Positions 7,940 through 15,877 of a stretch of 18,053 nt of DNA are shown piece by piece. The translations under genes were made by a program, and so were the position numbers. The notes under the pieces are model-generated. The model was not told the origin of the DNA, made no database searches, and worked only from the letters and a program-made list of their open reading frames with translations. How positions within the stretch are numbered: the stretch's first letter is position 1; every line of letters begins with the position of its first letter. The stretch comes from Bacteroidales bacterium (lineage in GTDB: Bacteria > Bacteroidota > Bacteroidia > Bacteroidales > UBA7960), in assembly GCA_007128045.1 (NCBI GenBank), contig SKYG01000062.1:1-18053 (forward strand), in the 5' to 3' direction.

Positions 7940-7963
7940 GTCTGAATGTCGAAAAGTCAGAAT
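7940..7963. repeat. Degenerate tandem array in the lysC leader, 8-bp units
   Basis: Three imperfect 8-bp units read on the plus strand: GTCTGAAT, GTCGAAAA, GTCAGAAT. The array sits between the lysC start (7927) and its candidate promoter, ending 12 nt before the ATG. It resembles the GTCTGAAG array at 9665-9697. Confidence 0.5.
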
Positions 7964-7964
7964 G

Positions 7965-7996
7965 CAAAGTAACTACTTCTGATACAATCTGTGAAA
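7965..7996 (-). promoter_or_regulatory. Candidate lysC promoter
   Basis: On the minus strand a TTTC box (7993-7996) and a TTACTTTG core (7965-7972) are separated by exactly 20 nt. Each has one mismatch to TTTG and TAnnTTTG. It faces away from the divergent promoter at 8023. Confidence 0.4.
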
Positions 7997-8022
7997 TTAT
8001 TATAAGATATAAACATTTTTCT

Positions 8023-8030
8023 AACTTTGT
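8023..8030 (+). promoter_or_regulatory. Exact -7 element for the ACT-domain gene
   Basis: TAACTTTG is an exact TAnnTTTG core, 16 nt before the ATG at 8047. It overlaps the alternative GTG start at 8029, which argues that translation starts at 8047. I do not see a clear upstream TTTG box. Confidence 0.5.
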
Positions 8031-8046
8031 GTTAAATTTTAAACAT

Positions 8047-8700
8047 ATGACCATAGCAAAAGCCGTAGAAGATATGATCAGGCAGTCACCTTTTCTGGCA
8101 GAGGCTTTGTCAGAGAACCTGATCAACATTTCATCCCTGGCCAGGAAGATAAAGCCTGACATTGAAGCACTAACAAAAAAAAGTGTACAGGAAAGCGCCA
8201 TCATCATGGCCATTAGCCGCATGCCGCCAGGTGAGTCAGTGCGGATAAGCAGAAGCATCAAAGCCTTTATGAGTGAGCTGGGTGATATCATTGTCAGGTC
8301 TGGTTTAAGTGACCATACGTTTGAGAACTCTCCGACACTTAGCACCTCCCGGCGGCAACTAATGGAGGAGATATTAAGCGAGAAAGAGATTTTCTATACC
8401 TTCTCACAGGGCGTGTATGAAACCACGCTGATCGCAAGCCGATCATTGGATGATCTGATTGACAGGATATTCAGCAACGAGAAGCGGATATCCAGAAAAA
8501 CGGATCTGAGTTCTATTACCCTCCGGCTTCCTCAAAACAACACGGAAGTTTCCGGGGTTTATTACTTCATCCTTAGAAGTCTTGCCTGGGCAGGCATTAA
8601 TGTTTGTGAGATCATTTCCACGTCTAATGAGATCAGTATCGTGGTATCCAACAATGACGTAGACCAGGCATTTTCTATATTGATGAAAATGAAGCGGTAA
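8047..8700 (+). CDS. Protein with aspartokinase-like C-terminal ACT domain
   Basis: I do not recognise a named gene. The 217-residue cytoplasmic protein has a helical N-terminal half (about 1-90) that looks like a small helical or winged-helix unit: SSLARKIKPDIE near 29-40 could be a recognition segment. A middle region runs from about 100 to 150. The ACT-like C-terminus (155-215) contains SSITLRLP, GVYYFILRSLAWAGINVCEI and EISIVVSNNDVDQAF; this last segment closely resembles the end of aspartate kinases. There is no kinase domain. It is divergent from lysC with promoters back to back, so an amino-acid-sensing regulator of lysC/lysA is an attractive inference, but DNA binding is not shown. 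The reading frame is open to a GTG at 8029, but that codon lies within the promoter core; the ATG at 8047 is preferred. Confidence 0.8.
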   Translation: MTIAKAVEDMIRQSPFLAEALSENLINISSLARKIKPDIEALTKKSVQESAIIMAISRMPPGESVRISRSIKAFMSELGDIIVRSGLSDHTFENSPTLSTSRRQLMEEILSEKEIFYTFSQGVYETTLIASRSLDDLIDRIFSNEKRISRKTDLSSITLRLPQNNTEVSGVYYFILRSLAWAGINVCEIISTSNEISIVVSNNDVDQAFSILMKMKR

Positions 8701-8709
8701 ACTATAATT

Positions 8710-8737
8710 GGTTTATGGTTTAAGGTTTATGGTTTAA
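8710..8737. repeat. Tandem array, alternating GGTTTAT/GGTTTAA
   Basis: Four 7-bp units alternate exactly as GGTTTAT, GGTTTAA, GGTTTAT, GGTTTAA, that is two perfect 14-bp copies. It lies between two convergent genes and is followed by GCTGAGCGAAGCGAAG (8739-8754), itself a short GCGAA repetition. Confidence 0.9.
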
Positions 8738-8781
8738 GGCTGAGCGAAGCGAAGTCCCGAACGAATGGTTGCAAGCATTTA

Positions 8782-9651
8782 TCACATATATGGATACAAT
8801 GTGTCAATCCATCTGTCTTCGGTGATAAAAAAGCTACCCATTGATTCCCATTGCTGAAGGATACGATTTGTTTTCATCTGATCAGCATTCATTCCATTCT
8901 GTTTTGCTGTTTTCACAATTTCTGCCGTATTCAGCAATGTCTGGAGATAATCTTTATATTGCGAAATCGTATAAACGGGGCCATGCCCTCCAATAATGGT
9001 TACATCATCAGGATATTGGTTTGTAATCCACTCAACATTCTTCAGATAACCTAACGGGTGCCCTCCATTTCCGGTATCTACATAAGGAAAATTATCAGCA
9101 AATAGCAGGTCTCCAACAACAAGCACTTTGCTGTCAGGAAAATATACTATAATGTCGCTATTGGTATGCCCTTCCGGCAGGTGTTTCATGATCACAGGTT
9201 CTCCGTTGAATACGATATTCAACTCATCAGAGAAGGTGATATTTGGCAATGCATATTCGGGAAAAGCTGGGATGATGCGTTCTCCCTGTCGTCTCTCCGT
9301 TCCAAGAAAATTTTTCACCTGGTGATGGGAGATGATATCCACCCCAGAACCCAGACCCAAATTGCCGCCGGTGTGATCACCATGGATATGGGTATTAACC
9401 AGATATCTCAGGGGTTGATCTGTTAATTTAGTAATTGACTGTTTCAGTAATGAAGCGGTTTGCTCATAGGCGGCATCAACCAGAAGTACACCATCAGTAC
9501 CAATGAAAGCAACAACAGCAACCCTGTTGTCTACAAATAACCGATATATTCCGGAAGAAACTTTAGTGGTACTTATTGTAGCAGTTGACCAGTCGCGTTG
9601 GGCACTGGCAATCACTGGGATAAGAAATAAGATAGGTAAAATACGTTTCAT
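8782..9651 (-). CDS. Exported metallo-beta-lactamase-fold hydrolase
   Basis: This is a Zn hydrolase of the metallo-beta-lactamase superfamily, predicted to be periplasmic. Residues 1-17 (MKRILPILFLIPVIASA) form a type I signal peptide ending in ASA before QRD. Metal ligands: HIHGDH at 88-93 (H88, H90, D92, H93), H162 in EGHTNSD, D181 in VVGDLLF, and H223 in GGHGP. The ligand at 181 is Asp rather than the Cys of B1/B2 beta-lactamases, so an antibiotic-resistance label is not supported; the substrate is unknown. The mature length of about 272 residues is usual for secreted family members. The frame stays open upstream to 9774, but that extension passes through the GTCTGAAG repeat array and puts residues before a clean signal peptide, so 9651 is preferred. 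It converges on the ACT-domain gene with an 81-bp gap. Confidence 0.85.
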   Translation of the reverse strand: MKRILPILFLIPVIASAQRDWSTATISTTKVSSGIYRLFVDNRVAVVAFIGTDGVLLVDAAYEQTASLLKQSITKLTDQPLRYLVNTHIHGDHTGGNLGLGSGVDIISHHQVKNFLGTERRQGERIIPAFPEYALPNITFSDELNIVFNGEPVIMKHLPEGHTNSDIIVYFPDSKVLVVGDLLFADNFPYVDTGNGGHPLGYLKNVEWITNQYPDDVTIIGGHGPVYTISQYKDYLQTLLNTAEIVKTAKQNGMNADQMKTNRILQQWESMGSFFITEDRWIDTLYPYM

Positions 9652-9664
9652 ACGTTTAATATTT

Positions 9665-9697
9665 GTCTGAAGGTCTGAAAGTCTGAAGGTCTGAAAG
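9665..9697. repeat. Tandem array, alternating GTCTGAAG/GTCTGAAA
   Basis: Four 8-bp units alternate exactly as GTCTGAAG, GTCTGAAA, GTCTGAAG, GTCTGAAA, that is two perfect 16-bp copies. The array ends 13 nt upstream of the hydrolase ATG at 9651, where a ribosome would bind. The two-unit alternation is the same organisation as in the 8710-8737 array although the units differ. Confidence 0.9.
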
Positions 9698-9817
9698 TAA
9701 AAAAAACAGGCAATCACCAGGACAGAGATACGGATATGCATTTTTTTCATTTCAATTATTTTTTGGTAAGACATTTTAAATTACATACAAATTTCCCCAT
9801 CTCATTCAGTAAATGGA

Positions 9818-9854
9818 ATACAAAAATGGAAGTAAACGATGCAAAAATGGAAGT
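9818..9854. repeat. 16-bp direct repeat at 21-bp spacing, AraC-operator-like
   Basis: Copies at 9818-9833 and 9839-9854 read ATACAAAAATGGAAGT and ATGCAAAAATGGAAGT, with a single mismatch and a period of 21 bp (two helical turns). This is the architecture of AraC-type half-sites. The right copy ends in the stop codon of the truncated AraC gene, and the pair lies about 165-200 bp upstream of the hydrolase start. The operator role is inferred. Confidence 0.5.
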
Positions 9855-10144
9855 CAGACTTCACGGAAAACTGATGGCGGATGCCCGGTAGATTTTTTGA
9901 AAAAGTTACTAAAATGCTCTGATTGTGCAAACCCCAGCCGTATTGCGATCTCTTTCACACTATTGTTGGTAAATTTTAGTTTCACAACCCTGCCTGGGTT
10001 TAGAAAAATTATTGAATTGGGATGGAGATTTACTGTGTCAAAATCAATCGAAACATGACTAATTCCTCCGGCAATCCACAATATCTGATAGTGATCCGGA
10101 CTGCTGATATTTCTTGTCTGGGGTTGAAGGGTTTTTACGTACAC
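9854..10144 (-). pseudogene. AraC-family regulator with internal deletion
   Basis: Two ends of an AraC/XylS regulator are joined in one frame. The first part, about 55 residues (VKTLQPQ through DHYQILWIAGG to IIFLNPGRVVKLKF), matches the N-terminal cupin-like sensor domain, including the beta strands that end it. It runs directly into SVKEIAIRLGFAQSEHFSNFFKKSTGHPPSVFREV, which is the second helix-turn-helix and the conserved C-terminus. The linker, the dimerisation helix and the first helix-turn-helix (by family comparison some 130-180 residues) are missing at about 9970-9980. The segment KFTNNS at the join resembles both the end of the sensor strand and the LLKFTNNSVKEIA-type sequence that normally precedes the second HTH, which would fit deletion between short homologies. 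The 5' end is uncertain; the GTG at 10144 is used, and the upstream frame stays open to 10270 but is AT-rich and unlike the family. A one-HTH relic is unlikely to work as a normal activator. Confidence 0.7.
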
Positions 10145-10245
10145 ACGAACACCAATTTGCTTATATATGCATTTATATACATAAATATAGCATCTTATTA
10201 TGTATAATCCTAATTTTAGACAATATAATAGAAACATTCCGACAC

Positions 10246-10264
10246 GATGGTGCTTCCAACCATC
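10246..10264. promoter_or_regulatory. Inverted repeat GATGGT-N7-ACCATC
   Basis: A perfect 6-bp inverted repeat with a 7-nt spacer lies in the AT-rich region between the AraC relic and the amino-sugar operon, about 80 bp upstream of the operon promoter. It could be a regulator site (for the ROK protein, for example) or a small hairpin. The rest of 10145-10377 is AT-rich with no gene. Confidence 0.25.
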
Positions 10265-10320
10265 ATACAAACCCGTAAAATTCTATTAATTTGATATTTA
10301 TTAAATTATTTCATTATACA

Positions 10321-10352
10321 TTTGTTTCTTTTTAAATTATTTTATTAATTTG
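10321..10352 (+). promoter_or_regulatory. Promoter of the amino-sugar operon
   Basis: A TTTG box (10321-10324) and a TTAATTTG core (10345-10352, one mismatch to TAnnTTTG) are separated by exactly 20 nt within a strongly AT-rich stretch. Transcription would start about 20 nt before the ATG at 10378. Confidence 0.6.
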
Positions 10353-10377
10353 CGTCGGAATTATAAATCGACAGACC

Positions 10378-12732
10378 ATGACAGCCCATAATCGAACGAA
10401 AAGTCAGCTGGATAACATTTTATCAGGTGTGGAAAGATCCTTCTTCCATCAGTCAGAGATTACGGAGATTAGCACCAACATACCTTATATTGTAGTTGAG
10501 AACTTTCCCAATCTGGGATTGATTACTGCCATGCGGTTTCTTGAATGGGTTTGCGACAATCCGGATGGAGTTGTGAGCCTTCCAACCGGGAAAACTCCTG
10601 AGTTCTTTATTACATGGACCAAATACTTGCTTAAAAATTGGGATTCAGAAGCCGGGAAGAGGTTTCTTGATCGCTATGGCATGTCGAGGTGTAGAAAGCC
10701 ATCATTGAGGGGCTTGCAATTTGTTCAGATTGATGAGTTTTATCCCATTGACAGCAAGCAGCACAACAGTTTTTATCATTATGTAAACAAATACTATCTT
10801 GATGGTTTTGGCATGGACAAAAGCAAGGCATTGTTGATCAACAGCGATGAGATACCCCTTGCCGGAGGCATGCATTTCTCCGCTGTATTTCCTGATGGCA
10901 AAATCGATTTATCTCTCAGATATAGAGAAACCCATTCTGTGTTGGAGCAGATCCAGCAAGATTCGATTTTTATGATAGACCAGTGGTGCAGTGAATATGA
11001 GCAGCGCATCCGTGACCTTGGCGGGATCGGTTTTTTTCTTGGTGGGATTGGACCTGATGGTCACATTGCCTTTAATGTAAGAGGATCGGACCCATACAGC
11101 ACAACACGGCTCACGGCAACCAACTTTGAAACCCAGGCGGTGGCAGCCGGCGACCTGGGTGGTATTGAGGTGTCGAAAAACCGGTTGGTTGTCACCGTCG
11201 GCCTGGAAACCATCACCTACAAACCTGATGCTGTTGCCATCATTATTGCAGCAGGGGAGGCAAAAGCAGACATTGTAAAAAGATCTTTGGAGTCGAACGT
11301 GACAAACATCTACCCTGCCAGTGTGTTAAGCAAGCTGCCTGGTGCCAGATTTTACCTGACTATGGGAGCCGCATCACAGCTAAGGGATATGGTGAATATC
11401 CATTTCCGGAAAGGAAACTGGAGCGACCAGAAAACAGAAAAAGCCATCATTGACATCTGTAAAACTATTCAGAAGTTTGGCCATAAGCTGGATATGGAAG
11501 ATGTGCAGAATGATCATCTGTGCATGCTGATTCCTGGGTTGGGGTTGCATCATGTAGGGGAAGTTTCTGAACGCATTATCAATAAGATACTACGGGGCAT
11601 GCGGCAGGAAAAAAACCAACGGTTTTTGCATACCGGGCCTCATCATGATGACATTATGCTGGGCATCCTCCCGTTTATCAACAATCATATCGCTGAGCCA
11701 GACAATCATTTCCGTTTTGCTGTCTTAACCTCTGGGTTTACCGCCGTTACCAATCGATTTGTTACCGGCCTTCTTGAGGATACGCTAAATTTGATAACTA
11801 AAGGGTTAATCCAAATGATCCACTACATGGACTTTTTCAGTACCGGTTATGCACTGAAAAGTGATAAGGATGTATATCATTACCTGAACAATGTAGCTTC
11901 CGGAAACAAAGATGAACAACGCAGAGGTATTTGTCACCGGATTGTCAGGGCTCTGGTACAGATATACAATCTGAAAGACAGGAATCACCTTATATCAACG
12001 CTTCAACACGTTTTGCAGGTTTTGAGCAACAGTTATGACGGAGAGAAGAACCCTCCCGATGTGCAAAAACTCAAAGGAATGATCAGGGAGTTTGAAGAAG
12101 AACTCGTGTGGGCACATTATGGGATTCAGGTCAAACACGTAGAACATCTGCGGTTGGGATTCTATCAGGGTGATATATTTACAGAGCAACCCCGCCGGGG
12201 GCGTGACGTTGAACCTGTTTTCAATTTGCTTAAAGAATTCAACCCGACTGTGCTTAGTCTTACTTTTGATCCGGAAGGAAGTGGACCCGACACGCACTAT
12301 AAAGTGTTGCAGACCATCGCGGAGGCACTCAGGATGTGGCAAGATGAAACAGACCTATCAGCATTACGGATATGGGGATATCGTAATGTATGGTATCGTT
12401 TCCATCCGTCTGAAGCAAACATCATCTACCCCGTATCACTGAATACCCTGGCAGAAATGGAAGAAGCATTCACCAATTGCTATATCAGCCAGGTTGATGC
12501 ATCCTTTCCCAGCTACGAACTCAACGGTAAGTTCAGCTCCCTGGCTAAGAAGATTTGGGTAAGACAACTTCAAGATGTTCAACTTTTATTGGGAAAAAAC
12601 TATTTTTACCAGAACAATGACCCACGCATCAGGGCGTGCCATGGTTTAATATATGTAAAGGAGATGAATGTAAGTGAGTTTCTAACCTTTGCCCGCGAAT
12701 TGAAAGAATCTGTTGAAGGAATGACAGTTTGA
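10378..12732 (+). CDS. nagB: Glucosamine-6-phosphate deaminase-like / PIG-L deacetylase-like fusion
   Basis: A two-domain cytoplasmic protein of 784 residues. Residues about 35-345 form a NagB-type isomerase/deaminase domain: SLPTGKTP (67-74) binds phosphate, QIDEFYP (117-123) holds the catalytic Asp119, and GGIGPDGHIAFN (222-233) holds the conserved ring-opening His229. Such enzymes turn glucosamine-6-phosphate into fructose-6-phosphate and ammonia. Residues about 400-784 resemble the PIG-L/LmbE deacetylase fold, with the metal motif PHHDDIMLG at 421-429 and a late histidine segment around RFHPSEA. Classic PIG-L has HPDD; here the sequence is HHDD, so metal binding is plausible but deacetylase activity is not proven. 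A deacetylase joined to a deaminase would do both steps of GlcNAc-phosphate catabolism in one chain. It is the first gene of the operon, 15 nt before the ROK gene. The family call is firm; the exact substrate is not. Confidence 0.85.
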   Translation: MTAHNRTKSQLDNILSGVERSFFHQSEITEISTNIPYIVVENFPNLGLITAMRFLEWVCDNPDGVVSLPTGKTPEFFITWTKYLLKNWDSEAGKRFLDRYGMSRCRKPSLRGLQFVQIDEFYPIDSKQHNSFYHYVNKYYLDGFGMDKSKALLINSDEIPLAGGMHFSAVFPDGKIDLSLRYRETHSVLEQIQQDSIFMIDQWCSEYEQRIRDLGGIGFFLGGIGPDGHIAFNVRGSDPYSTTRLTATNFETQAVAAGDLGGIEVSKNRLVVTVGLETITYKPDAVAIIIAAGEAKADIVKRSLESNVTNIYPASVLSKLPGARFYLTMGAASQLRDMVNIHFRKGNWSDQKTEKAIIDICKTIQKFGHKLDMEDVQNDHLCMLIPGLGLHHVGEVSERIINKILRGMRQEKNQRFLHTGPHHDDIMLGILPFINNHIAEPDNHFRFAVLTSGFTAVTNRFVTGLLEDTLNLITKGLIQMIHYMDFFSTGYALKSDKDVYHYLNNVASGNKDEQRRGICHRIVRALVQIYNLKDRNHLISTLQHVLQVLSNSYDGEKNPPDVQKLKGMIREFEEELVWAHYGIQVKHVEHLRLGFYQGDIFTEQPRRGRDVEPVFNLLKEFNPTVLSLTFDPEGSGPDTHYKVLQTIAEALRMWQDETDLSALRIWGYRNVWYRFHPSEANIIYPVSLNTLAEMEEAFTNCYISQVDASFPSYELNGKFSSLAKKIWVRQLQDVQLLLGKNYFYQNNDPRIRACHGLIYVKEMNVSEFLTFARELKESVEGMTV

Positions 12733-12747
12733 AAATAAGAAAAAAAA

Positions 12748-13974
12748 ATGGCCGAAACTGATCCAATTTCCATTGCTGGCACCCCGGGAACCAACCGGAC
12801 CCTGATGAAGAAAAAGATTCTTGGGGTATTATACAAGAATGGTCCGGGTAGCATTACAGACATTTCGAAGTTGTTCAGGCTGAGCATTCCTACTACTGCC
12901 TCTATAATCAATGAGTTGACCAACGACGGTTGGGTTGGCCAAACCGGTATGGGCAATTCAGCAGGTGGCCGCCCACCTGTTTTGTATGGGCTTCAGCCGC
13001 ATGCGAAATATATCGTAGGGATAGATGTAAGCCGAAGGCACAGCAGACTGGCGGTCTTTACCCTGGCAAACAGTCCTGTAGGCAATATTGTTGAAATACC
13101 CGTCGGGCTCGAAAACAGTGACAATACCACACAGATCTTAACAGATCATGTTTCCAAGCTACTCAAAAGCAATGATATTCCACAAAGCAAACTTCTTGGC
13201 TATGGAATTGCCATGCCAGGGTTGCACGACGTTCGTAAGGGGATCAACTACAGCTATCAGTTGCCCGGAAACACTTCGGTTGCTACACTTTTCAGCGAAA
13301 CACTTGAAGGACATGTCTGTATAGAGAATGACACCAAATCAATGGCCCTTGGCGAAGCATGGTTTGGACGTGCAAAAGGCATCAAGGATGCACTGTGCCT
13401 GAACATTGGAACCGGGATAGGCATGGGCATCATTATTGACGGGAAGATATTCCGGGGCCAATCAGGTTTCTCGGGTGAATTTGGACATATCCAATTGGTA
13501 ACTGATGGTAAGTTATGCTATTGCGGGAAAACAGGGTGCCTGGAAACAGTAGCATCAGGTGCCGAAATAGTCAGAAAAGCAAAAAAAAGTATTGCCGGAG
13601 GGATGACTTCACTGATCAGTGATTTTGTCAGCGACACATCAGCAATCGACCTGAAGACGATTATTCAGGCAGCGAGTGAAGGTGACATATTTTCCATCCA
13701 ATTGCTGGAAGATACCAGTGAACACCTTGCCAGGGGGCTTGCCATGGTGATACACTTACTGAACCCTCAAATGATCATTATCGGAGGAAGCTTGTCGGCA
13801 GCAGGCCCACTAATATCAGAACCCATCAGACATAAGCTCACCAAATATACCATCGGACAGATATTACAGGATGTAAGCATCCAGATCAGCGATCTCGGAC
13901 GTGATGCAATCCTTTTGGGTACGATACCATACGTCTTATCGAATTATTTTGAACTTCAATCTGACAATTATTAA
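12748..13974 (+). CDS. ROK-family transcriptional regulator (NagC/XylR type)
   Basis: Probable sugar-responsive repressor of this operon. Residues about 20-65 form a winged helix-turn-helix (ITDISKLFRLSIPTTASIIN as the HTH), followed by the GGRPP wing/linker motif at 73-77. Residues 90-400 form the ROK sugar-kinase-like domain, with the Zn motif H247 plus CYCGKTGC (C257, C259, C264) followed by LE, and the END triplet ending at D195. The phosphate-binding loop, DxGxT in real ROK kinases, reads DVSRRH here (93-98), so kinase activity is probably lost and the domain serves as a sensor. At 408 residues it has the length of NagC/Mlc. It is the second gene, 15 nt after the deaminase fusion and 17 nt before the symporter, so it likely controls its own operon from sites near 10246-10352. 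The ligand may be an amino sugar or its phosphate. Confidence 0.9.
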   Translation: MAETDPISIAGTPGTNRTLMKKKILGVLYKNGPGSITDISKLFRLSIPTTASIINELTNDGWVGQTGMGNSAGGRPPVLYGLQPHAKYIVGIDVSRRHSRLAVFTLANSPVGNIVEIPVGLENSDNTTQILTDHVSKLLKSNDIPQSKLLGYGIAMPGLHDVRKGINYSYQLPGNTSVATLFSETLEGHVCIENDTKSMALGEAWFGRAKGIKDALCLNIGTGIGMGIIIDGKIFRGQSGFSGEFGHIQLVTDGKLCYCGKTGCLETVASGAEIVRKAKKSIAGGMTSLISDFVSDTSAIDLKTIIQAASEGDIFSIQLLEDTSEHLARGLAMVIHLLNPQMIIIGGSLSAAGPLISEPIRHKLTKYTIGQILQDVSIQISDLGRDAILLGTIPYVLSNYFELQSDNY

Positions 13975-13991
13975 CTTAAGACTGCACGCCA

Positions 13992-15833
13992 ATGATCTTA
14001 CAACCAATCGACTGGGCCATCATCGTCTTGTTTTTCATCATCCTTCTTTCTATTGGCTTTATCGCTTCAAGAAAGGCAGGAAAGAGCACCACCAACTTTT
14101 TTCTTTCGGGCCGCAACATGCCCTGGTGGCTATTGGGAGTTTCTATGGTTGCCACCACTTTTTCAGCCGACACACCAAATCTTGTCACCGACATGGTTCG
14201 TACCGGAGGGGTGGCAAGCAACTGGTTGTGGTGGGCATTTCTGCTCACCGGCATGTTGACAGTCTTTGTGTATGCAAGGCTGTGGAACCGGTCAAAAGTA
14301 ATGACCGACCTCGAATTTTATGAGCTGCGCTACAGTGGGAAAATGGCTGCATTTCTAAGGGGCTTCAGGGCAATTTACCTGGGCTTTTTCTTTAATGTGA
14401 TGGTCATTGCCAGTGTCTCGTTGGCGTTCATCAAAATTGCCGGTGTGATGCTGGGACTACAACCCGCCCCGGCATTGATCATCGCCGCGGTTATCGTGGT
14501 TTTTTATAGTGGGCTGGGTGGCCTAAAATCAATTTTATGGACAGATCTTTTTCAGTTCAGCTTTGCCATGTTCGGTGCCATCATCGCTGCCATCCTGATT
14601 ACCAGATCACCCGAGATTGGCGGTTTAGAGGCTTTGTTCTCACACCCTGACGTGGCCGATAAACTCCGTTTTGTGCCAAGCGTATCGCAACCTGAGCTGT
14701 TCCTGAGCATATTTCTGATCCCGATAGCCGTGCAGTGGTGGGCTGCCTGGTACCCTGGTGCAGAACCCGGCGGAGGAGGGTATGTGGCACAGCGCATGCT
14801 TTCCGCCAAAAACGAAGACCATGCCGTTGGAGCTACTTTGCTCTTTAACTTCTTCCACTATGCCCTTCGACCCTGGCCTTGGATCGTTGTAGGACTGGCA
14901 TCACTGATTGTCTTCCCGGATATTCAGTCGATGGTCGACAAATTCCCGGATGTTTCCAGGCAATATATACAAAATGACTTCGCCTATCCGGCCATGCTCA
15001 AAGAGTTCTTGCCTGCGGGCCTGCTTGGCCTGGTGGTGGCTTCACTCATCGCTGCCTATATGTCAACCACCGCATCACAACTGAACTGGGGGTCTTCCTA
15101 CCTCGTTAACGATTTCTATGGCAGGTTTTACAACCCCCAGGCAACTGAAAAACAAAAGGTGACGTTTGGACGGATCAGTACTGTGGCATTGATGTTTTTC
15201 TCAGTGCTGCTTGCCCTGGTTTTGCAAAATGCCTTGCAGGCGTTCCAGTACCTGCTGATGATCGGTGCTGGTACCGGCCTGCTTTATATCCTAAGATGGT
15301 TTTGGTGGCGCATCAACGCATTTTCTGAGATTACAGCCATGCTGGCTGCCGGGAGTTTCTCGCTGGTTTTTATCTTACTGGAAAATTTTGTGTTGAAACA
15401 TACCGGTGCGAACATGGTGGAAATATTTGGGGTAACCACATCCATCACCTACTGGAACGTCATCAAGTTTACCAGCGTTGTAGGTCTCACATCCACCTCT
15501 TGGATCATGGTCACATTCCTGACAAAACCAGCCAATGATGCCACCCTGCGTGACTTTTATACAAAGATAAAACCCGGCGGTCCGGGCTGGAAGGCAGTGA
15601 TCGACAAGGCAAAGGCTGAAAACATTGAACTGGTAAAGGAATCTGACCTGAGGTGGGATGTCCCGACTGGCATCATCTGCATGATACTGGGATCTATGGC
15701 CATATACAGTATCCTGTTCACCATTGGGAATGTGCTATATGGCCAAACCGCACAGGCAGGCATTTTCCTTCTGATTACCATCATTTCATCCATTCTTTTG
15801 CATCGCTTCTGGAGGAAACTTAAACGAGCCTGA
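13992..15833 (+). CDS. Sodium:solute symporter (SSS family)
   Basis: Inner-membrane transporter of the SSS family, which couples Na+ influx to uptake of sugars or other small solutes. Its 613 residues contain about 14 hydrophobic segments. The first follows MILQPIDWAIIVLFF directly, and the family's FFLSGRNMPWWLLGVSM segment (about 36-52) and STTASQLNWGSSYLVND (about 357-373) are visible. Between the last two hydrophobic segments lies a long charged stretch (about 515-555), seen in many sugar-type SSS proteins of Bacteroidota. Its place between the ROK regulator and the hexosamine kinase makes an amino sugar or N-acetylhexosamine the likely cargo, but substrate cannot be read from the sequence. 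The intergenic gap to the regulator is 17 nt, and to the kinase 44 nt. Confidence 0.93.
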   Translation: MILQPIDWAIIVLFFIILLSIGFIASRKAGKSTTNFFLSGRNMPWWLLGVSMVATTFSADTPNLVTDMVRTGGVASNWLWWAFLLTGMLTVFVYARLWNRSKVMTDLEFYELRYSGKMAAFLRGFRAIYLGFFFNVMVIASVSLAFIKIAGVMLGLQPAPALIIAAVIVVFYSGLGGLKSILWTDLFQFSFAMFGAIIAAILITRSPEIGGLEALFSHPDVADKLRFVPSVSQPELFLSIFLIPIAVQWWAAWYPGAEPGGGGYVAQRMLSAKNEDHAVGATLLFNFFHYALRPWPWIVVGLASLIVFPDIQSMVDKFPDVSRQYIQNDFAYPAMLKEFLPAGLLGLVVASLIAAYMSTTASQLNWGSSYLVNDFYGRFYNPQATEKQKVTFGRISTVALMFFSVLLALVLQNALQAFQYLLMIGAGTGLLYILRWFWWRINAFSEITAMLAAGSFSLVFILLENFVLKHTGANMVEIFGVTTSITYWNVIKFTSVVGLTSTSWIMVTFLTKPANDATLRDFYTKIKPGGPGWKAVIDKAKAENIELVKESDLRWDVPTGIICMILGSMAIYSILFTIGNVLYGQTAQAGIFLLITIISSILLHRFWRKLKRA

Positions 15834-15877
15834 CTATAATCAGCCCTGATACTAACAAAATAATAATATGATTTCGG

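Noticed and set aside
8029..8046. GTG start of the ACT-domain gene
   Set aside because: It overlaps the TAACTTTG promoter core; the ATG at 8047 fits better.
8782..9651. Beta-lactamase
   Set aside because: The ligand at position 181 is Asp rather than the Cys of B1/B2 enzymes, and nothing in the context points to antibiotics.
9652..9774. 41-residue upstream extension of the hydrolase
   Set aside because: It reads through the 8-bp array and would place residues ahead of a well-formed signal peptide starting at 9651.
10145..10245. Gene in the AT-rich region upstream of the operon
   Set aside because: The open frames are low-complexity, rich in Tyr/Ile/Lys codons from AT bias, and match nothing recognisable.
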